Source: Sialis fuliginosa | Taxonomy: Eukaryota; Arthropoda; Insecta; Megaloptera; Sialidae | Reading direction: 5' to 3' | Assembly (NCBI GenBank): GCA_961205875.1 | Contig: OY540815.1 | Location: 6,324,001-6,388,000, forward strand | Length of the DNA stretch: 64,000 nucleotides | In this document: one piece after another, positions 47,341 to 59,000 of the stretch | Layout: the number at the start of each line of letters is the position of its first letter | Numbering within the stretch: position 1 is the stretch's first letter | Position numbers and translations under genes: made by a program | Notes under the pieces: model-generated | What the model was told of the DNA's origin: nothing | What the model saw: the letters and a program-made list of their open reading frames with translations, nothing else | Databases searched by the model: none

Positions 47341-47922
47341 GTTATAATAATAAAATTAATGCTACCAGAAACTTAGATTACAAATGTATTTTATTTTCCT
47401 TCTAAATTCATTGTTATGTCTGTGAAAATAGGTACTAAAAGTTGAATAAGAATAATGTAGTAGGTATGTTTTGGAAGGAGAATTGCCAAACATATTTGAT
47501 GCAATAAATATTCGCATCTATCGCTGCATTAAGTCTAAGGGATGTTATTATAGATACTTTTTGTAACTTTGAGCAAACGCTAGCAAAAAACTTTTTAGTG
47601 TTGTAACTTTTTGTATCCATTTTGCTTTTGTTGTCCCCTTGGAATGGAGCTGGCAGTTCGGACAAAATAATTATGACCGGCCCACATATTCTATTCGATA
47701 TAAAAGGGGCGGATGTAAAATAATTCGGTGTAATAAATACTAGACGGTCTAAAAAATTATGAACATATTTGTTTGAATAACTAATTAGCGTTTTGATCTG
47801 GCATTTTGTTTTTAATATTTAAATTTTTTTATTTATGCTTCAACGTCTTAAATTATCCCAGCGGTTCACAAACTTTTGATATACAGAAATACAATCCAAA
47901 TATAATAAACATGATAATAATA

Positions 47923-48648
47923 TGGTTGTTGCAAAAATAATGCACGTTTTTTATTATGAACTTTAAACTAATATATTTCAAAATATAATTAAGTTACTTA
48001 ACCGAATTTTTTTATGCATTAAGTCAATTTGTTGACAATATCTTTCTGATGTAATTGTTTCACCAGGATTTAAACTTGGCTTTGGACAGTGTTTAGGAGC
48101 TTTAGGTTTATTTAACCACTGCCCTGTACGTCTCCTATTGTTATATAAAACCAATATTTCATCGCACGTTGCAGTACGTTCCAAAAATGGATCGTTTTTG
48201 TTGCGTACAAGAAGCATAGAATAAATTTCGTACCGACGATTTATTTTTATTTTCGCTTAATTCATGTGGCATCCATTTATCAAGCTTTTTTGTTTTGCCA
48301 ATTGTAGTTAAATGCCGTGAAATGGTTCCTGGGTCTACTTGTAGCTCTTCTGCAAGTTCTCGAACAGTTGTGGGTTAGCTTCTACTATAACTTTCAACAT
48401 GTCGTCATCAACAGTAGCCCCCAAACTTTGAACTCATAAAAATAAATTTTTCTAAAATCCTTTTTCGACATCTTTTTTAATCACCTTAAAATAGGTGAAA
48501 ATGAAATTTTATGAAAAATTTTCAAAGAAATAAAGGAAAAAAATCTTTAAAATGATATAAAACACTTAGTACTTTGGGCGACAACTTTAAAAGAAAATAG
48601 AATCTAAATCTAGGCATAGGAAAAACGTGCATTATTTTTGCAACGACC
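47923..48648 (-). mobile_element. mariner-like element, internally deleted
   Basis: Ends GGTTGTTGCAAAAATAATGC and, as complement, GGTCGTTGCAAAAATAATGC, with TA at the right edge. At about 730 bp it is well short of the usual 1.3 kb. It encodes fragments of a mariner transposase (next entry). Confidence 0.82.
47978..48440 (-). pseudogene. mariner transposase remnant (cecropia/Hsmar1-like)
   Basis: Read from 48440 downward with frameshifts. The second helix-turn-helix block (VRELAEELQVDPGTISRHL) and the linker KKLDKWMPHEL come first. The catalytic-domain start follows in one frame at 48217-47978: NDPFLERTATCDEILVLYNN, then PKHCPKPSLNPGETITSERY. The first catalytic Asp (in TCDE) is kept. A deletion of about 15 codons joins KPSL to NPGETIT. 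The second Asp, the third acidic residue and the N-terminus are missing. Family assignment is from recognised motifs; non-functional. Confidence 0.8.
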
Positions 48649-49293
48649 TAATACTATCATATTTATATTTGAATTGTATTTCTGTATTCCAAAAGTTTGT
48701 GAACCGCTGGGGTAATTTAAGACGTTAAAGCATAAATAAAAAATTTAAATATCAAAAACAAAATGCTCGATCAAAACGCTAAAACCCTTCTGCATATTAT
48801 AACGAGATTTATTCTTTCACCTGTTTTCCTTTATACGTAGAAACTTTCTTTAATCTTTATTTAGAATTTTAATTTGAAATATAATTTAATACTTTTTAAG
48901 TGAAAATATCGTCTTAGAGGGGCACCAGACCCTTTATAATACATTATTTGGTTTCATTAATAATTCAGGATATTCTAGGATTAAAAAGTTTTATCAACTT
49001 ACAAATTATTCATCCATTTTTAAAAGAAATACGTACTAAAATGGAAATATAAATTATACCAGAAAGATGTGAGAATTAATTGGATCCCTATATAAATAAA
49101 CAATATATTGTAGGACTTCTTTCTATATTTTAAAGAGGTTCAACTATAAGTGCCTATATTTAGATACAATTCTTGAGAGAAATGTATGTATACTTATTTT
49201 ATAAAATTTTAAGAAGGTATATTTTTATTTACGAAGAAAAATTTATGCTCTTATAAAAATATAAATTCAACAAAAAATATCTTTTAAACTTAC

Positions 49294-49356
49294 CTCTGAT
49301 TTTCCTTTGGACACACAGTTGGCAACGTTGCTTGGTTCTAGATTCAGCGAGTCTCT
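49294..49356 (-). CDS. Sema2a: Semaphorin-2A exon: sema domain, 63-nt microexon
   Basis: Encodes exactly 21 codons, RDSLNLEPSNVAN then CVSKGKSE, phase 0 at both ends. The acceptor is ttgttgcag above 49356 and the donor GTAAGT below 49294. The peptide ends in KGKSE and joins in frame to HFDCRNH of the exon at 6135-6242, as in insect Sema-2 proteins. It is too short for an ORF search and was found by splice-site and motif reading. It is the most 5' exon seen here; the remaining roughly 100 N-terminal residues were not found up to base 64000. Confidence 0.92.
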
Positions 49357-49558
49357 CTGCAACAAAAGTAATAATAACATATGAAAACCAGTAGCGTATA
49401 AAATTTTTTTACATTCAAATATTGTACTGTATGACAAATTTTAGTAAATAAAAATAAATAAATACGTGGTTATAACAGTATTAGGTCTATATGTCGACAT
49501 TTTGATGTAGAGAACGTATTAGATCGTAATTAAATTATAAAAAAATGGCTGATTAGAT

Positions 49559-49935
49559 CAGTGTTTCTCAAACTAATAACACGCGCGTGCCCCTTATAAT
49601 TTGGCAAAAATAAAAATACGAGACTTTCAGGGGTGCGGTGGGTGATACGTGGGGCGGACTTCAAGTGCCCCCCCCCCAAAGAAAAAAGTTAGTAAGTTTA
49701 TTTTTTGCACATTAAGCGGGTGACGTCTTCTGTGAACTTTTAATGACAAAAAAAATATTACTGATTTCTATTTTTTTAATATATTGAACGGTTATCACCC
49801 CTTATGAACTTTTAATGAAAAAAAAGTCAATTAGCTCTTTTTTTACAACTTTTAATCTCCTGGAAGATTCAAATAACCGAAAAAAGAGGTAAATAGTGGA
49901 CCGCAGCCCCCCACCCGCACCTAGCGACGCCACTG
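49559..49935 (-). mobile_element. hAT-like CAGTGGCGTCGC element, degraded
   Basis: The right edge, read on the minus strand, is CAGTGGCGTCGCTAGG. The interior matches the left part of 59196-59510 in the same order, for example ttttcggttattt then cttccagga then ttcataaggggtg. A different hAT-type end (CAGTGTTTCTCAAACT) is at 49559, so the piece may be a chimera. It lies about 200 bp upstream of the microexon. Confidence 0.65.
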
Positions 49936-50519
49936 GAGACGAAACTTATTTAAACCTAGTCTCGTCTCATCTCGTATGAAGCTTTAAGTTAAGTATAATC
50001 TAAGGCTTTCGCTTTTATCTGTGTGTTTATAATTTCAACGTCAGTTACGAATTTTATACCTTACAATGTTTCTTCTAAAAATACGTTTATGAAAAGTAGG
50101 TACTATATCTCTCCATCCAGTAACATAGAGGCGCACATTTTTACTTCTCCATCTTCATTTTTTAAACTTTGTTTTGTCTAGTGGTGTAAACTTTACGATT
50201 CTTACAAACAAAAGTGAACAGAGCATTGTATGTTTTTTTCTTTGCGTGAGAAAACAACAAAAACAAAAAGGATTTGTATGAAACGTACATAGGTAAACTA
50301 TGAAAAGGATATACATAGAAGCATATATGTATAGAAATAAACAATAAAAACAGTCCTTTTGAATATAAAATACACTAGGATGCATCTGGATATTATATAC
50401 TGCGATGAATTTAGTTAATGTACACATACATGCAAATCTAGGTTAATGATTGTTCCGATTTCTATAAATTAGTTAATATAATTTTTACTTTCTTATACCA
50501 AGCATATGAAATATACATA
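49936..50519. other. Upstream intron sequence, nothing recognised
   Basis: AT-rich, no feature recognised. The short ORFs here are chance. Confidence 0.4.
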
Positions 50520-50735
50520 CAGTGTATTCCAAGATGGTTAAGCCATAGGAAATTTAACATAGGGACAATTAGAAGTGTTGTAGTAACCTTTGATCAAATT
50601 TAACGATATGTGATTGGTGCATTTTAAATTGCCGCCTCGAAACTAACTGATAAATTTTAAATTAATCAACAGTATTTTGTTCTCAACTTTAATTTCATTA
50701 ATTTAAGCATCCTAGATAAAATTATAATATGTATA
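50520..50735 (-). mobile_element. Partial copy of the CAGTGTATTCCAAG MITE
   Basis: Begins CAGTGTATTCCAAGATGG and follows the complement of 20819-20600. The other end is missing. Confidence 0.65.
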
Positions 50736-50871
50736 GTATAAGTATAGTGAAGCCGATTTTTTTCGAAATCCGGATTTTGATGGAATTATCCATTTTGACC
50801 TTCCCTTAATCCATTCTGACTATTTTCGCCATGATGTTTGTGTGTCTGTCTGTCTGTCGGTCTTAAAGTCA

Positions 50872-51150
50872 TTTTTTAAGCGTGTAAGGAAGTGAGAAAG
50901 AAGTAACTAGAAAGAGATAGAAACTAGTGACCAGGCTAACCAAAGAAGTTTTTTGTTCACTTCATGTTGAGCGTTTCTGTCAGAACACTAGTTTCTATAT
51001 CTTTATGGTTTACTTGTGTCTCATTTCCTTACACGCTTAAAAAATGACATTCTTTAAATTTCTGGTACAATCCACCAGAACTTCCATAAATCAACCAATC
51101 AAAGCTCGTTGTTCACTGTTTTTGGTCAGTCGTGAACGTGACCAATATTT
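50872..51150. repeat. Fold-back element, degraded second copy
   Basis: Shares aagcgtgtaaggaagtgaga, agagatagaaactagtg and caatcaaagctcgttgttca with the hairpin at 4262-4650. The arms still pair but the left outer part is lost. Confidence 0.7.
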
Positions 51151-52015
51151 ATTTACTTTTGGACCAAATAATAATAGATGTGGGACACAGATACAATTTT
51201 TTTAAATTATGTGAGATGATCCAACTGATTACAATTTTTTGTAGTTTTTTTAATTTTGATAAGTAACTGTTGTGTAAACAATTATACCTGTTTTATTTAT
51301 TTCTCATAAAATAAAACTTTTCTTGAAATTGTGATTGTTTGCAAAAATACCAATTTTCTCTAATTACTAATTGCTTTTTGTAATTAGTATATTATTTTAT
51401 AAATTTACACTTTACTAACACATACATTAGGAAATGCTTTTAAAATTTTTAATATTTAATACTAATTAAAAATTAATTACATAACATATTATAACTATTA
51501 AAAGAGAAAAAATAATCTCCATAAAAATACAGAACACATATTATAACATACTTACGTAATATGAGTGTACGGCTTTTAAATTAAAAATTTATTAAAAGTG
51601 TAATATTTTTCACAAACGCTAATGATATGTGCGGTAGAATTTAATGAAAGTAAATGCCCCACAGAGGGCGGTAAATTCGTGAGGGCGATAAATTTCACTG
51701 AAATTATAGCATGATAATATATGTGGGAGAGATTGCTTCATTTGCAATAAATTCATGTGATAACGACATTTAAAAAAATAACAAAGATCATACTTTAATT
51801 AAAATCCGTCTGAAATTATGTTTTATGGCAGTCAATGTCAAGTGTCATATAAATTATTTCAAGTATTTTTAAATTAATTTTTTGCTGGAAATTTTTTAAT
51901 GGTTGAAATTTTATGTAGAATTAATGAATTTCATTTTACGAGTATATGTTCGAAATGTACATACAAGTTACGATTCATTCACTTATGTAATAGTATGCTT
52001 TGTTTTAAAATTCTA
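51151..52015. other. Sequence without recognised features
   Basis: AT-rich, no gene or clear element. Confidence 0.4.
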
Positions 52016-52019
52016 CATG

Positions 52020-53155
52020 GACTGAAAAACCTAACAATAAAAAAACTATTTTTTAATGAAAAAACTCTTTTGTTCTTCGACATAATCTCCATCGAGTAAT
52101 GCACTTGTTCCTACGGCTCTCATTTCAATACCGGTCTTACAGTGGTTCGCGTCAAGTCTCTTAAAATAAGCGTTTGTTACCAACTCGACCTTTTCATTAG
52201 AGTAAAATATTTTTCCAGTGAGTCACATTTTCAGTTTCGGAAAAAGGTAGTAGTCGCTGAAGGCCAGGTCAATTAGCGCAATTCCTTCAATTTATCGGTC
52301 GTAACGTGAGCCTTGTGAGATGGTGCATTGTCTTAGAGAAACAGCATTTTTTCTTCGTCATTTGCCGTCATTTTGATTTGAAATAGTCGTTCAATCGATC
52401 CAGTAATGCACAGTAATATTATTTGTTGATTGTTCTACCATTTTAAAAGTAGTCAATAAATATTATACCATGTGCATCCCAAAAAATATTAGTAAGAACT
52501 TTACCGGTCGACTGTTGTGTTTTTGGGCGTTTCGGACAGCTTTCATCAGGCAATAACCATTCTGTTGACCGCCGATTGGACTCCAGTGTGTAGTAATGGA
52601 TCCATGTTTAATCTATTGTCACAAATCGCATGAAAAAAATCCAAATTTTGGTTTGAAAGTTGAACACGTCCATCTTTTTGGCCAATTGTTAAAAAACGTG
52701 GTACCCATCGTGCGCAAAGCTTTTTCATATGTAAACATTTATGAAGAATATGACCAGCACGTTCCTTTGAGAAGCCTATGGTGTTAGCTAGTTCACTCAC
52801 TTTTACTTTGCGGTCATTCAACACAATTTTACGAATTTTTCGAATGTTTCTTGGAATAACTGCCTTATTTGGCATTCCTCAAAGTGGTGCATCATTTGTG
52901 CTCGTATGGTCCGACGAAACTCAGCATACCAATATTTTATGGTTGAATTAGCTGGTGCAGATGTGCCGTAACACTCATCAAGTTATTTCTTTGTTTGGAC
53001 GGTATTTTTCCCCACAATGTTTAATCAAAACACGAAATTAACTTTTTTCCATGATTAAAAAAATAACAAAAGTAGCGTCACTTCGAAGGCTTTAACTTGA
53101 ACAAGAGTACCTACATGAAATGTCATGCAATTTTTTGACAGTATTCTAGTTGGTA
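52020..53155 (-). pseudogene. mariner-like element with decayed transposase (irritans-like)
   Basis: The minus strand from about 53060 down to 52050 can be read as a mariner transposase in several frames. The N-terminal part has APANSTIKYWYAEF. The longest intact stretch (52875-52546) has VLNDRKVKVSELANTIGFSK and MKKLCARWVPRFLT. The C-terminal part has VLTNIFWDAHGIIFIDYF and QDNAPSHKAHVTTDKL. The order matches irritans-type mariners. The first catalytic Asp region is degenerate (NMDPLLH), and frameshifts and stops are frequent. Exact terminal repeats were not resolved. Confidence 0.8.
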
Positions 53156-53172
53156 CTGTATGGGAAGCATAA

Positions 53173-53311
53173 TGCCGTGTTCAGACCGAAAAAACAAAAC
53201 AGCAACATCGTGTCTTTTTGACAAAAGTGCAATAAAGCCTATGCATTTTTAAATACGACGTGTTTTCAAACACCGTGTTGCTGTTTTGTTTTCTTTGGTG
53301 TGAACACCGCA
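53173..53311. mobile_element. Harbinger-like MITE, copy 1
   Basis: Ends TGCCGTGTTCAGACCG and the inverted GGTGTGAACACCGCA. Flanked by TAA (53170-53172, 53312-53314). The AACAAAACAGCAACA block and its complement extend the hairpin. Length 139 bp. Confidence 0.85.
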
Positions 53312-53563
53312 TAAAGATTTTTTATTTATGTCAGGCAAAATACTTTTCAGCCCATGTAGTATATTTGAGAAATGTACAACAAACAAAATATCAGTTTTTT
53401 AAATATTTTAATTACCCACATCTATTTCCAGGTGCTGCCTCTTTTACACTAACTAAAATCTCGACATGGGCCATATGTTCAATTCAATAACAAATTTACA
53501 TAACACACTACACGCTGTTGTGTGAAGAGGTTATTACTTGGGGGTTGGGAGAGATCGTTGAGG

Positions 53564-53584
53564 AGGGGAGGGGAGGGGAGGGGA
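53564..53584. repeat. (GGGGA)n short tandem repeat
   Basis: About four units. Confidence 0.85.
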
Positions 53585-54147
53585 TGTGTGGCAATGCCGC
53601 ATAGCTAAGTATTGTTACGATTAGGGGTAGTTGTTAATGCCTCTCACTAACACTCCCGCATTTCGGCTGCTAATAGTACTACTTAGAACTTAGCGAATAA
53701 TGTTCTTAATGTAAATAGTTTCGCCGCTTCATTATGCAATCATTTATTCAACAGTATATATTGAATTCTAAATAGTTACTTGGCTTTGGGAATTCACTAT
53801 TTAGTATTAATGTTTTTAATGTAGTCAATCTACCCAAATACTTGACAACAAAGTTTTTCCCTTCGAGATTCTGGAAAAGATAGGCAGTTTTGCTGCGACT
53901 AAAATACACCATCAATCTTATTTGAAAAATATAAAATAATTATGAAACTCGGCATTGTATCAAAGTTTTTATTCTAACAAAAATATATTGTTTCCTATAA
54001 TAATTTTGTTTTCTAAAGACACCAACCAAAATTTTTATTAATAATGAATGACAGCTGTTTTCAATTTATTATTAATCATTAAGGTGTGGGTAAATCTATC
54101 GGAAAAACAATTATCAACTTTTTTTTAACGATTTACATTAGTACATA
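53585..54147. other. Sequence without recognised features
   Basis: Neither coding sequence nor element ends are apparent. Confidence 0.4.
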
Positions 54148-54605
54148 AGGTACTGGTACCAGTCTTGAACATTTGTACTGAATTATAAATATTTGTTGAT
54201 ATTTGATTACTGTCATTACTGAATCATAATCTATAGACACTTAACTATAAAACAATTTAATTTGATGACAATCGGCCAATGGGTGTCAAAATGGTGGATA
54301 TTTAATGTAATCTATTTATTAATTATCATGTTAACATATCTGTTTTACGTTATTTCAAATTTTACTATACTTTATTTTATTAATTTTGTGTCGTAGTACT
54401 GATTAGCAATTGTCCATTACTAGGTGCTCATTACTGGTTTTACTTTGTCCATTACTGAAGAAAAATAAAAAAAAAAGTAATAATTAATCTATATTTGCCA
54501 ATTTTGGCAATTAAATTGATTTAATAAAGAGGTACTTGTTTGATATCTGTTCATGAGAATTAGAAAACAAAGCTCTTAAAGCGTCCAAGACTGGAGCCAG
54601 TACCT
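54148..54605 (+). mobile_element. AGGTACTGG-family MITE, copy 3
   Basis: TA-flanked, with ends AGGTACTGGTACCAG and CTGGAGCCAGTACCT. Same orientation as copy 2, about 460 bp. Confidence 0.75.
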
Positions 54606-56370
54606 TACATTCATATAACCAATTTCACTTTAACTCATCAAAAAATTCAAATAGCAAGATCAGTCTTAAAAAAACCGTAGCAAACATATGGAAGATATGT
54701 TTATTGCTACAGTAAGTTATTTCTCAGACACCTACGATCAAAGATGGTATAATATATTCCGTGTTGTTGAACTGAACATTTCCATAAATAACAGATAACA
54801 ATAGAAATACATATACATAGATAACATACATCTTCAGTGTAAACACCATTACAGTATGTGACTATACGTAGATGATACATCGCATATGTTCAATGGTACC
54901 AACATTACAATTGATCCACATTCCAAATATTAGAAGAGCAATATCGATTATATTTAGTCATAAACAAGCAGATAGAGAAAATGGTTGAGCGAGAAAGATG
55001 AAGATACATTATAATTTAATGTTTCTTAATCGGGATGTTACGTCAAACCAGTAGGAATAAGTTGAAATTTTTTATAATTGTTTAAATACTCAAAATAAAT
55101 GAAATACTGAAATTTCAGACTTTTTGACCAACTCGTTTTTAAAAAAATAAATTTTAAAGTTCAGTTTAAAAAACAGTAAGATTGATTTGAAAATTAAGGA
55201 TATTGTAAAGTATACATTTATGTTATTATTTAAACAAGAATTAGACGTTTCGACCATACAATATAAGAAACTCGAAAAATATGTGAAATGATGTATAAAT
55301 ATTTGAAACTAATGCGTAACATAACAGCGCTGGCATCGTAAAATGACAAGTAATGACAAATACATGTGTGCAAGAGAGAAAGACAGGTCGTAGATTTGGC
55401 AACAACGAACACTGAGTCCTTCCTCACTACCTGCCCCTCAAAAGTAACTTCCCAAATGATATTAAAAAAACTTTAAGATTCAACTATTATAATTTCTACG
55501 GCTTTTAGTGTTAAGTTAACACGGTATTTTTTGAAAAAAAAAAAAAATAGCACTCAGAGTTCTAGATTTTTATTATATTTTGAAGAAAAAAAAGCCCCCC
55601 CCCCAAAAAAAACACTTAGGGGGGAGTAAATTGATAACTTCTTAAAACGACTGCTCTCATCATGACCAACGAAAACAAAATTCGGATTATTTTTTTATTA
55701 GTATTATTATTAATATTCATAAATAATTTTTTTTTTAAATTAGTTACAACCTTCGAACAAAATTAATAGCAAATATATCCCAAGACGTAATTGAAGAAAT
55801 ATGTACACTGATAAATAAAGAAATTAATATTTCCCGTACAAATAAATCCGAAGAGGGTTTGTAAATATCATATTAAAAAGCAAATTAATTAAAAGAAGCG
55901 CAATAATGTCACAGAGACTCTGGCATTTAAATGAAAATACAACTTCATTTAAATGAAACGATGTCTACAAGAAATTCATACCGCTATTAAAATCTCAAAG
56001 TAAGAAACGCGCGCGGAACCCCTTTTATAAATATTAGAATTACAATTAGCGTTCAGGATATCTAACCTGGGCTCTTGTATACAATGGCGGCGTGTGTGCG
56101 GGGTACTTCAGGGAAAGGGGAATTCAATTAATAGGTCAATACAAATAACTACACGAAATTCGGAATATTTTTTTGTTTCTGATCAGTTTCAGTTATTGAA
56201 TTACATTTTTTAAAGAAAAAATTGAGTAAGAGCTTAACAATTTCGATTCCATATATTATGTATATAATTTATCCTTTATTAGAATAATCTGAATAGTGTG
56301 TAATACTTTCTATTTGTTTTTTAACGTGAAAAATATACTTAATTATCAAAATTTATTATCTTATCTTATA
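54606..56370. other. Sequence without recognised features
   Basis: AT-rich. Contains a C-run next to an A-run at about 55595-55612. No gene recognised. Confidence 0.4.
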
Positions 56371-56610
56371 CAGGATGTTCGCCAGAATCGAGTGGTCATT
56401 GTTAACTTTGTTATTATTGGAGTTAGAAGATCGGTTAAATGGCAAAGTATCAGTATTTTTTCCGTGATGACGAATGGCGGTCTTAAAAAAACAATTGAAT
56501 ATCGAATTTTAGAGATATATTGAAAATTAACGATTTTTTAAATTGAATATTATTAATTTATTATTATTGGATTTTATAGTTAAGATCACTCGATTCTGGC
56601 GAACACCCTG
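56371..56610. mobile_element. 240-bp TA-flanked MITE with CAGGATGTTCGCC ends
   Basis: Left end CAGGATGTTCGCCAGAATCG and right end CGATTCTGGCGAACACCCTG are inverted with one mismatch, flanked by TA on both sides. Probably mariner-group. Confidence 0.85.
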
Positions 56611-56845
56611 TATATAACTTTGTAGGTTCAGGCATATTTTTAAAATTTAGTCTCTGTTTATTCCAACTGAATACGAAAACTATTGAACCGATTTTGATGA
56701 GAGGGGTATTTAGCAATATTTAATCCGTGATCTTTGGTCAGTGATGGTTGAAAAAGCCGAATCGAAAAAAAAGTCACCTTGGTTGGATTTATCAAGTTTT
56801 GTTCTGCAGCTCCTCATATAAGAACATATTATTATTACTTTGTTA

Positions 56846-56960
56846 TGCCGCGTTTACACCGAAAAAAACAAAACAGCAACATCGTGTCTTTTTGACAAAA
56901 GTGCAATAAGCCCTATACATTTTTTGTTACTGTTTTGTTTTCTTTGGTCTAAACAGGGCA
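56846..56960. mobile_element. Harbinger-like MITE, copy 2, shortened
   Basis: Flanked by TTA (56843-56845, 56961-56963). Starts TGCCGCGTTTACACCG. The stretch ttaaatacgacgtgttttc present in the other copies is deleted. Confidence 0.8.
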
Positions 56961-57515
56961 TTAGACATACATATTTCCAAGTCTTACTACAGTTAACAAA
57001 ATTGAAAGAACAATTTTCTTATCTAACAACATGAAGATTCAGAATAGTACGTATTACGAATGTGTAATCTGTACACAATATATTCTTCTAATAAATATTT
57101 TACATTATTGTTAATAACCCCCCCCCCCACCCCCTCCTCTGACCTACTAACTCCACCACTGGTTGTTTCGTGCGCGATTCCAAACTGCAAGTACCGACAA
57201 ATCATTCTTTATTTATTCAGAGAGTCGCTCGTTCGACTACCGCTACCCTCGGCGTTTAACCTGCGCGGAATACGTAAGTAGGGAAGGGGGAGAGGGCGCC
57301 GCTTTTAATTAGACGTCCCCGGACACCCGTGTCTCATCCTTCTAACTCGTCATGCTTGGTTGTATCTACTACCATTTTATCTAACCCCTACCCCTCGGTA
57401 TTCTGCACGTAGTGGAGGGGTATGGTGGAATTGTGGCAGATTTGATTTTTGAAGTGAAACTTCTTTAGCTAGTGAGTTGATACGTTTTAAAATACGACAG
57501 ATATTCAAGATGTGT

Positions 57516-58028
57516 GTACATTAGGGTGTTTTTTTAATTTTTATTTTTTCGGTCCCGCAGGCCTATGTTTTAGCTTTGGATCAAAAGTTAATTGTTCCAA
57601 AATTTCAGACTCATAGATCAAACCTGTGGACGGCGCAAATCGAGTCTTTTTCCCATTTGATTAACATGGGAAAAATAACTTTTTTACTTACGCGTGAATA
57701 TCTCGTTATTTTTTTTTTTTTGAAAATTTTTCAGGGGAATATTTTGTAGAGAATTAAGGGCTCAATTCATAAATCCAATAAATTTTAAGAAATATTTGTT
57801 TAAAAATTATTATAAAAATTGGATTTTACTTTTTATGATAATGTTTAAACGAACATATCTTTAAAAATATTCGATCTATGAATTGGGCACTTGGGATCTT
57901 TTTTGTAAAAAAATTAATTTAATTAATTTAATTAAATATATTTTTCAACGAGATATTCACGCATAAGTAAAACATGATCCAAAGCTAAAACATAGGCCTG
58001 CGGGACCGAAAATTAAAAAAAAATGTAC
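57516..58028. mobile_element. MITE with TCGGTCCCGCAGGCCTATG ends
   Basis: ggtcccgcaggcctatgttt continues to agctttggatca and is matched exactly by its complement at about 57976-58010, a subterminal inverted repeat of about 37 bp. tattcacgcgtaag-type motifs pair further inside. Outer ends are T/A-rich and not sharply defined. Confidence 0.75.
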
Positions 58029-58214
58029 ATATGCGTGAGAGAAAGTATAAGAGAGAGATGGATGAATGGGTACAAGTCAGTTTATTCGTTAAAATATACG
58101 TTTGATTATAAATTTAATACGTTTAAGGTTATAAATTTCGTCAAATCTCTATTTAAAGAGATTGTCAATAATTATTATTTCAAGATAATTCTACAGCTTC
58201 GTTAATGAATCCTT

Positions 58215-59000
58215 AATATACATAAAGCTCAACGTATCATTTGTCTGTCCATTAGTGCGCTTAATAACATACTTATCCGATTTACGTGTGTTTTTTTTAA
58301 TTCATAGATATGTTCTTATAGGCAATGTTTTGTTACGTTAGGTAACATAAGGAATAAGCAGTTACGATAATAGTAAATCAAGTCGGAAAAAGTTTAACGC
58401 CAGCGCGCTCTTTTGCAATACGTTGCGTAAACCGTTCAATATTGAACAAAATAAGTAATGTAGTAAATAACTGTATAGAATCAAAAGATCTAAAAAAAAG
58501 TCCACGACACCATAAAATATGTCTAACTTTGCTTTTATGTTACAAAGAAAATTTAAAATGTTTGGGTTCTGTTTATGTGGACTTATGACATGCACAATAT
58601 TAACCCATATCGAAATAAGTACTTAATGTAGATATTATTTTCACTTTACAGCATCAAATTTGGTCTTTTAGTTTAGGAAATAACTTAAATAAGTTATATA
58701 CGGTAAAATATTATTAATAACACGTGAACTAAAGAAGTCTCTTAGCGGGGCAAAGGGAACGATTTCTATGCATTCGGCCGGCATTCGGACTCCCTCGGAT
58801 CGGCCGTTGTCTTTTGATCGTCAATTGTTTATTTTGTTTTTCACTTTTAAATATAAACAGAACAAAAATTATTTGTACTTTTTGTTCTGATTTGTTTTTG
58901 TTAGGTAATTTAAGTCTTGATTAATTATTATTACAATATTTTTTTTAAATCCTAAACAATAATTTCGTAGTCTGTGCGAGCGAAACCGCGGGCACAGTTA
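58215..59000 (+). mobile_element. Retroposon-like repeat, cgaagccgcgggcacagcta tail, copy 2
   Basis: Follows the order of 46980-47340 and ends gcgagcgaaaccgcgggcac. It is longer because of about 400 bp of unrelated sequence before the tail. Confidence 0.55.

Larger units (their letters stand above)
47775..48785. mobile_element. Inverted-repeat arms flanking a mariner relic
   Basis: About 140 bp on the left (47775-47915) are the near-exact complement of 48650-48785. For example, agcggttcacaaacttttga pairs with tccaaaagtttgtgaaccgc. The mariner relic sits precisely between them, suggesting it landed in the centre of an older fold-back element. Confidence 0.75.
6243..49293 (-). other. Sema2a: 43-kb Sema2a intron
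   Basis: It is bounded by GTAAGT at 49288-49293 and ttttcag at 6243 upward, both phase 0. No other host coding exon was recognised in it on either strand. It consists of AT-rich sequence and many transposon copies, listed separately. Long introns in the 5' half of semaphorin genes are common in insects and often hold enhancers, but none can be identified from this sequence alone. Confidence 0.85.

Noticed and set aside
55595-55612. C-run followed by A-run (and other poly-C tracts at 13277, 28488, 29932, 57119) as a functional signal
   Set aside because: Homopolymer tracts of this kind are common and error-prone in sequencing; nothing around them suggests a function.
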